NCBI GenBank assembly: GCA_037974965.1
Contig: JBBPFI010000017.1
Location: 558,001 to 622,000, forward strand
Origin: Dacryopinax spathularia
Lineage: Eukaryota > Basidiomycota > Dacrymycetes > Dacrymycetales > Dacrymycetaceae
Direction: 5' to 3'
DNA: 64,000 bases
In this document: piece by piece, positions 60,373 to 64,000 of the stretch
Layout of the letters: each line of letters begins with the position of its first letter
Numbering within the stretch: position 1 is the first letter of the stretch
Translations under genes and position numbers: made by a program
Notes under the pieces: generated by a model
Databases searched by the model: none
Seen by the model: the letters and a program-made list of their open reading frames with translations, nothing else
What the model was told of the DNA's origin: nothing

Positions 60373-60825
60373 TGTCGACACAGGAGATAGGAGGGATAGG
60401 AGGGATAGGAGGGAAGGACTGGTAGAGATCAATGGTGCGACGAGGTATTACCTAGGTCGCGCGAATTGGACAGCCCTAGTAAAAATGTACTAGTGGCGTT
60501 GATGTGATATGGAATTGACTAGAATTAGCGGGACTGCAGCGAAGCATGGTGTGCCCTAGTTTTGATGAAGCAGAGGAGTCGTCCGCCTCAGAGTGCTAAG
60601 GCTATCAAAGATGAGCCAATTAAGCCGTAAGTAGAGTATACCCATATTGCCTGGGCATGCCTCGCCAAAGGTTGCCCAGATACACTACAGGAACATCCGC
60701 GAAACTCGACCTATTAATTATAAACACAGCTGATTGTTGTTATCGCCTATTACATGTGGTATGCATAAGCAACGCTTATCTAATCTTACCTGGGAGGACC
60801 TTGGCACGGGGGCAAAACCTATATG
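60373..60825. other. Right subterminal region and gene D 5' side
   Basis: About 450 bp containing the promoter of gene D. A short GGGATAGGA-type tandem repeat lies at 60384-60416, close to the D start. No 24-bp motif and no coding frame. Lower GC than the flanks. Confidence 0.5.
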
Positions 60826-60837
60826 CAACACGCGGTG
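60826..60837 (-). repeat. Right terminal inverted repeat
   Basis: CAACACGCGGTG, exact reverse complement of 49172-49183; followed by the AAT target duplication at 60838-60840. Confidence 0.88.
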
Positions 60838-63090
60838 AATGCCTTGTTGGTCCCTATGAAGCGCGGCGATAAGCAGATCGGCTTTACCCCAAACGTTTCG
60901 GCTTGTACCGAAATGGCAACTGCGACAATGCTCCTGCACAAAGATGGCCACGCTTCCCGTGGAGTTTAGGCCACACCATGCGCTCCCCGTGAAGCCGACT
61001 TTGTGGAGGGAAGCCTGTAGAGAACTAGTATCTTGTAAGTAGACTAGTTGGTCGGCGTTTAGCCTGGTGTTTGCCCTTAACGCCGTTTTCTGCTCGGTAA
61101 GTGAAAGGCGTAACAACTACCGCACCCTCGTGCGTCGGGACGTCCCAGTTGAAGTTTATCATGCTGTTTGCTGCTTGGAACAGCGATGAATCCCCGTCAG
61201 CCCACGCCGATCAACAAAAGTAGGTCAAGAAGCCCCGGGAGACATCTGTTTACCGGTCACCAGCCTTCAACCCTTGTACCGTGCAGCAGAGCCTGGCGCC
61301 GAAGGTTCGACTTCTGCGAGCGGCCCTGCCAATCCATCTCACCATCCCACGAGCAACGACGATGCAAGCATCCCATTTCTGTTTAGCACACTGGGCGCTG
61401 CAGACGGAGTTAAGAGTGTTGCTAACACCGAAGCTAGTCCTGTGGAGATAGCGCGTTCGAGATGATGCGGCGTTAACACCAGTCGGCTTTAGCCCACCGA
61501 ACTTGGGCACTCTGCGCTTCCATCGGGGCCTGGCTGGTGTAGACCTTCTCTCGAGTGGGCAGCGTCCGTACAATGAAAGCTGCCCATCACCCTCATTCGT
61601 CTTCCTGACCCTTGGTGCTTCTTTTCTACCCATGATTGCCTATCACCGACAAGATTGACTCGGCCGTGAGGTGTACTTATCGTTAGCGGTGGGCTCCGTT
61701 GCAGAATCGGGGGAGATAAGGGAAGTAGCCCTTGGCCTGAAGCTCGCAGACCTGGGAGCTACGTTGGAAAGCACATCACCAAACTTGTGGCTTGTTTTGC
61801 GCCGTAAGACCAGGGCAAACAACTAAAGTCCGACGTTGGCGAAAGAACTGATTCGTCGTCATTGCGATTTTAGGCTATCAGTCCGGTGCTACCCACTTAT
61901 TCGTTGGCTCCTTGCGTCCTGATGGTTTCAAGGGAGCGAGGGCACGGCTGGGATGCTTCCTATAAATCCTTTCTGATCGGGCCGAGCATATTTCGGTCGA
62001 ACCGGCGTTTACGTTTCCACCGCGGATTTTATCGCCGACAGCGTACGTATCAAGCAAAACATTACATCTTCGCCGCTTCCTTCCACCTTAAATGCACAAA
62101 GACTACGTGTCAGAAGATTGCCAAAGGCTAAGGGTCAGATGCAAGGAAACAAACCGACACCGAATTTTGCGAAGGGCAATGATGCGTCGCCGAGAGAAGT
62201 GATACGCTGGCTGGGTTTGGTTGGAGGAAACGGTCAGTCTTGAGGCGCCGTCATGCTGGGTAGTTCGCTTGGTTGCTTCTGGATACAGGCTTTCAACAGG
62301 CTCTTGATGGTTGTGTACGTGCGCTGCCAGAGCAAGCCTGAGTGTCACGTCCAATAAGGAGCGGAGTTTGCTTGTCATGGCCCTCAGGAGGCAAGTACGC
62401 TCGGGAGGCCAGTCCATCGGACAGGCCCCAAGCGACTGCAGGCACACCCCGGCCCTGCGTCTCAGTTTCTGACATGCCCATGGAAGCGCATCAATTGCCT
62501 TGGCGAAGCGTTGTTTTCCCCTTTTCGAGCATTCTATGAGCTCTGCACGCGGACACCAAGCATCATCAAGGGGCGTGATTGTCCTGCACGGCGGAGCGCA
62601 TGCGGTATGCCACAATCGATTGTGGGAGAGTCTCGATCGTTTGCACGCTGGCTTTAGCATCTCGGCAAGATATCGGATTGGACCGCAGACGAGGCGAAAT
62701 CGAGGTGTTACAAGGCCGTCATATCGAGCGTGCGTGGATACAGGTGAGGAGTCAGCAAGAGATAGACAAAGTCGGGTGGCCTGGTTCCTTTATTTGCGGA
62801 GCTTGCTTATACGGTTGCATATACGTTTCCCGATTTCGGAGTGTGGACAGCCCGATTGGGAAACCGCGCAGCCAGCGTTTGATCCCCAGACGAGGATCGG
62901 AGTATACGTAAGACCCTTCGGATGGTGACATCGCAGAGATCACTGCGGTGAGCACTACTGGGACGTCGGGTAGCGAGCGCGTTTTGTTTGTGGGGATGCC
63001 TGAGACGGGCAAGACGGATGCAGGGGAGACGGTGCCCCAACGCAAGGAGATGATGTGAGACGCTTGTGAATTCGTACCAAAAGACCCGCA
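60838..63090. repeat. Right part of array unit U6 (A type)
   Basis: Resumes the array sequence directly after the transposon: TTGGTCCCTATGAAGCGCGG, GGCGATAAG, then TCGGCTTTACC, matching U3 and U5. A TCAAGCAAAACATTACATC / GCCGCTTCCTTCCACC sub-repeat is near 62.05 kb. About 100 bp found at the corresponding place in U0 is missing around the insertion site. Decayed further right; no gene supported. Confidence 0.6.
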
Positions 63091-64000
63091 AGGCGGTTCA
63101 AGTAGTGATCCCTGGCTTCCCTTGAGAGAGAAACCATGCAAGCGCCCAAACAGAGATGCCAGCAACCGCACCCGTTCTATCCCAAACAGGCAGTTCCGAA
63201 TCCAGACGAACCCCCTTTGACCTTGACCTTGGGGCCTTCTTGCGGTTGCGGGGAGGCGGGGTACGGTGGGCGAAGGAGGGTTGGGGGTAGGGGGCCCGAG
63301 GGGAAGGAGAAGCGTATCGTTGGTAGATTGCAGAGGGCGGGGAAGGGAATGGGTAGTAGAGGAAGTCTGGAAGGTCCTCCATTGCTGGGAGAGCACGAAG
63401 AGCGCTGGACTTGGGTGTTTGGCAGAGGACAGCTTGATAGGCGTTGAGGATGTGGCCGAAGAAGACCAAAGGAGGGATGGGTAGGCGAGGGATGAAAGGG
63501 AGAAGCGAAACACCAGGCTCGGGATACGGAGGGAGGGCAGTGGTAGCCGTGTGAGCCACGGGATGACGTCGAATGGCTGGTTGCTCCTTCTCCTTATCGT
63601 GACCGGTAGTCCACCCTCGGTTCCCGCGACCCCAAACTATTGCCGTACACCCGTCCCTTTCCGTCGATACCGTCCACCACCTCTTGCTCCCTTCGCCCGA
63701 CTTCTCCGCATCCTTGTCCGCCTTCACCAACCCTGTACAGCTCGTGAATTTGAAGTTAGCGCTGGAAGGACCCATAGCCGTCCCTCAACCGTGACCGCAT
63801 CCGCATCCCTCCGACCCTCTTCCCCATCTTCTCCCTTGTCGTCGCGCTCCGGTCTTATCAGGGTTGAGCATACCGAAGAAGGCGTTCAGATGCCGAGCCA
63901 GCAATCTGTCGACAGCTGAGTGGGCCGGGTTCGACATGACGAGCGCGACCAGCCCAGGATAAGGGCGAAGCAGCCGAAAAGGAGACAGTAGTATCGATCA
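63091..64000 (-). pseudogene. Decayed Med1-like copy 7 (cut by the window edge)
   Basis: Minus-strand reading gives VKADKDAEKSGEGSKRWWTV near 63.7 kb, matching the parent's VKADEDAGKSSEESKRWWTV, then a VSLLPFIPRLPIPPLVFFGH block matching the PLPLPYLHSPSLTFLLSL region, and YQRYASPSPRAPYP. The last 200 bp match the parent near 21.85-22.1 kb. Frames shift at least twice. The 5' end lies beyond 64000. Confidence 0.75.

Larger units (their letters stand above)
49172..60837. mobile_element. Plavaka/CACTA-like DNA transposon, four genes, apparently complete
   Basis: 11,666 bp bounded by perfect 12-bp terminal inverted repeats (CACCGCGTGTTG at 49172-49183; CAACACGCGGTG at 60826-60837) and flanked by AAT on both sides (49169-49171 and 60838-60840). 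CAC termini and a 3-bp target duplication fit the CACTA superfamily, and gene C is a Plavaka/Tnp2-type transposase. The flanks belong to the same array unit, and a sister unit has TAACAATGAG at the matching site near 36.3 kb with no insert. Gene order is A (minus), B (plus), C (plus), D (minus), with C and D ending 69 bp apart. All four join into open frames, and I see no decay at the termini, so it looks young and possibly active. A 24-bp motif is repeated 18 times inside. Confidence 0.88.

Noticed and set aside
49172-60837. KDZ-type element carrying a TET/JBP dioxygenase
   Set aside because: Genes A, B and D show no HxD...H pattern of 2-oxoglutarate dioxygenases, and the transposase has Plavaka/Tnp2 motifs.

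Overview
The window is nuclear DNA of a filamentous fungus, most likely a basidiomycete. The signs are short GT-AG introns of about 45-95 bp in almost every gene, roughly 55% GC, an interstitial CCCTAA (telomere-type) tract, and a Plavaka/Tnp2-type transposase of the kind common in Basidiomycota. I cannot name the species.

1-19 kb is ordinary gene space. It holds the 5' part of an unidentified Ser/Pro-rich protein gene cut by the left edge, RRP12 (ribosome biogenesis), GOT1 (Golgi vesicle traffic) divergent from it, a PDK1/Pkh-type kinase, ILV6 (regulatory subunit of acetolactate synthase) and a nine-exon 4-coumarate-CoA-ligase-like acyl-adenylating enzyme. Between them lie six tRNA-derived, SINE-like elements (four near 7.0-8.7 kb on the minus strand, two near 15.3-15.7 kb on the plus strand) and an AT-rich island near 9.1-9.56 kb with telomere-like repeats, edged by CTATGCG repeats.

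19.67-64 kb is a decayed head-to-tail array. It starts from an intact two-exon gene (19668-22718, minus), probably Mediator subunit 1. Seven truncated, frame-broken copies of its 5' part follow, each separated by 1.6-3.7 kb of noncoding 'U' sequence. Long and short units alternate, suggesting a higher-order repeat of about 8 kb. The U segments carry many copies of a nonamer family (CGGCGTTAA, CGGCGATAA, CGGCTTTAA, CGGAGTTTA) on both strands, plus a longer sub-repeat.

The array is interrupted by an apparently complete DNA transposon at 49172-60837 (11,666 bp). It has a perfect 12-bp terminal inverted repeat beginning CAC and a 3-bp AAT target duplication; an unoccupied paralogous site survives in a sister unit near 36.3 kb. 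It carries four spliced genes whose frames I could join without a stop: a 373-aa probable membrane protein (A), a 408-aa protein with PPVEIN repeats and a PPxY motif (B), a 1204-aa Plavaka/Tnp2-like transposase in 11 exons (C), and a 465-aa coiled-coil/basic protein (D). The most striking feature is a 24-bp sequence (core GCGCCAACATAATACTTC) present 18 times, 13 of them exact, only inside the element as far as I can see. Most copies lie in introns, and one supplies the first in-frame ATG of gene B. I infer an element-specific binding site or RNA signal, possibly recognised by A, B or D; this multi-gene transposon and its dispersed motif are the best candidate for an undescribed system here.
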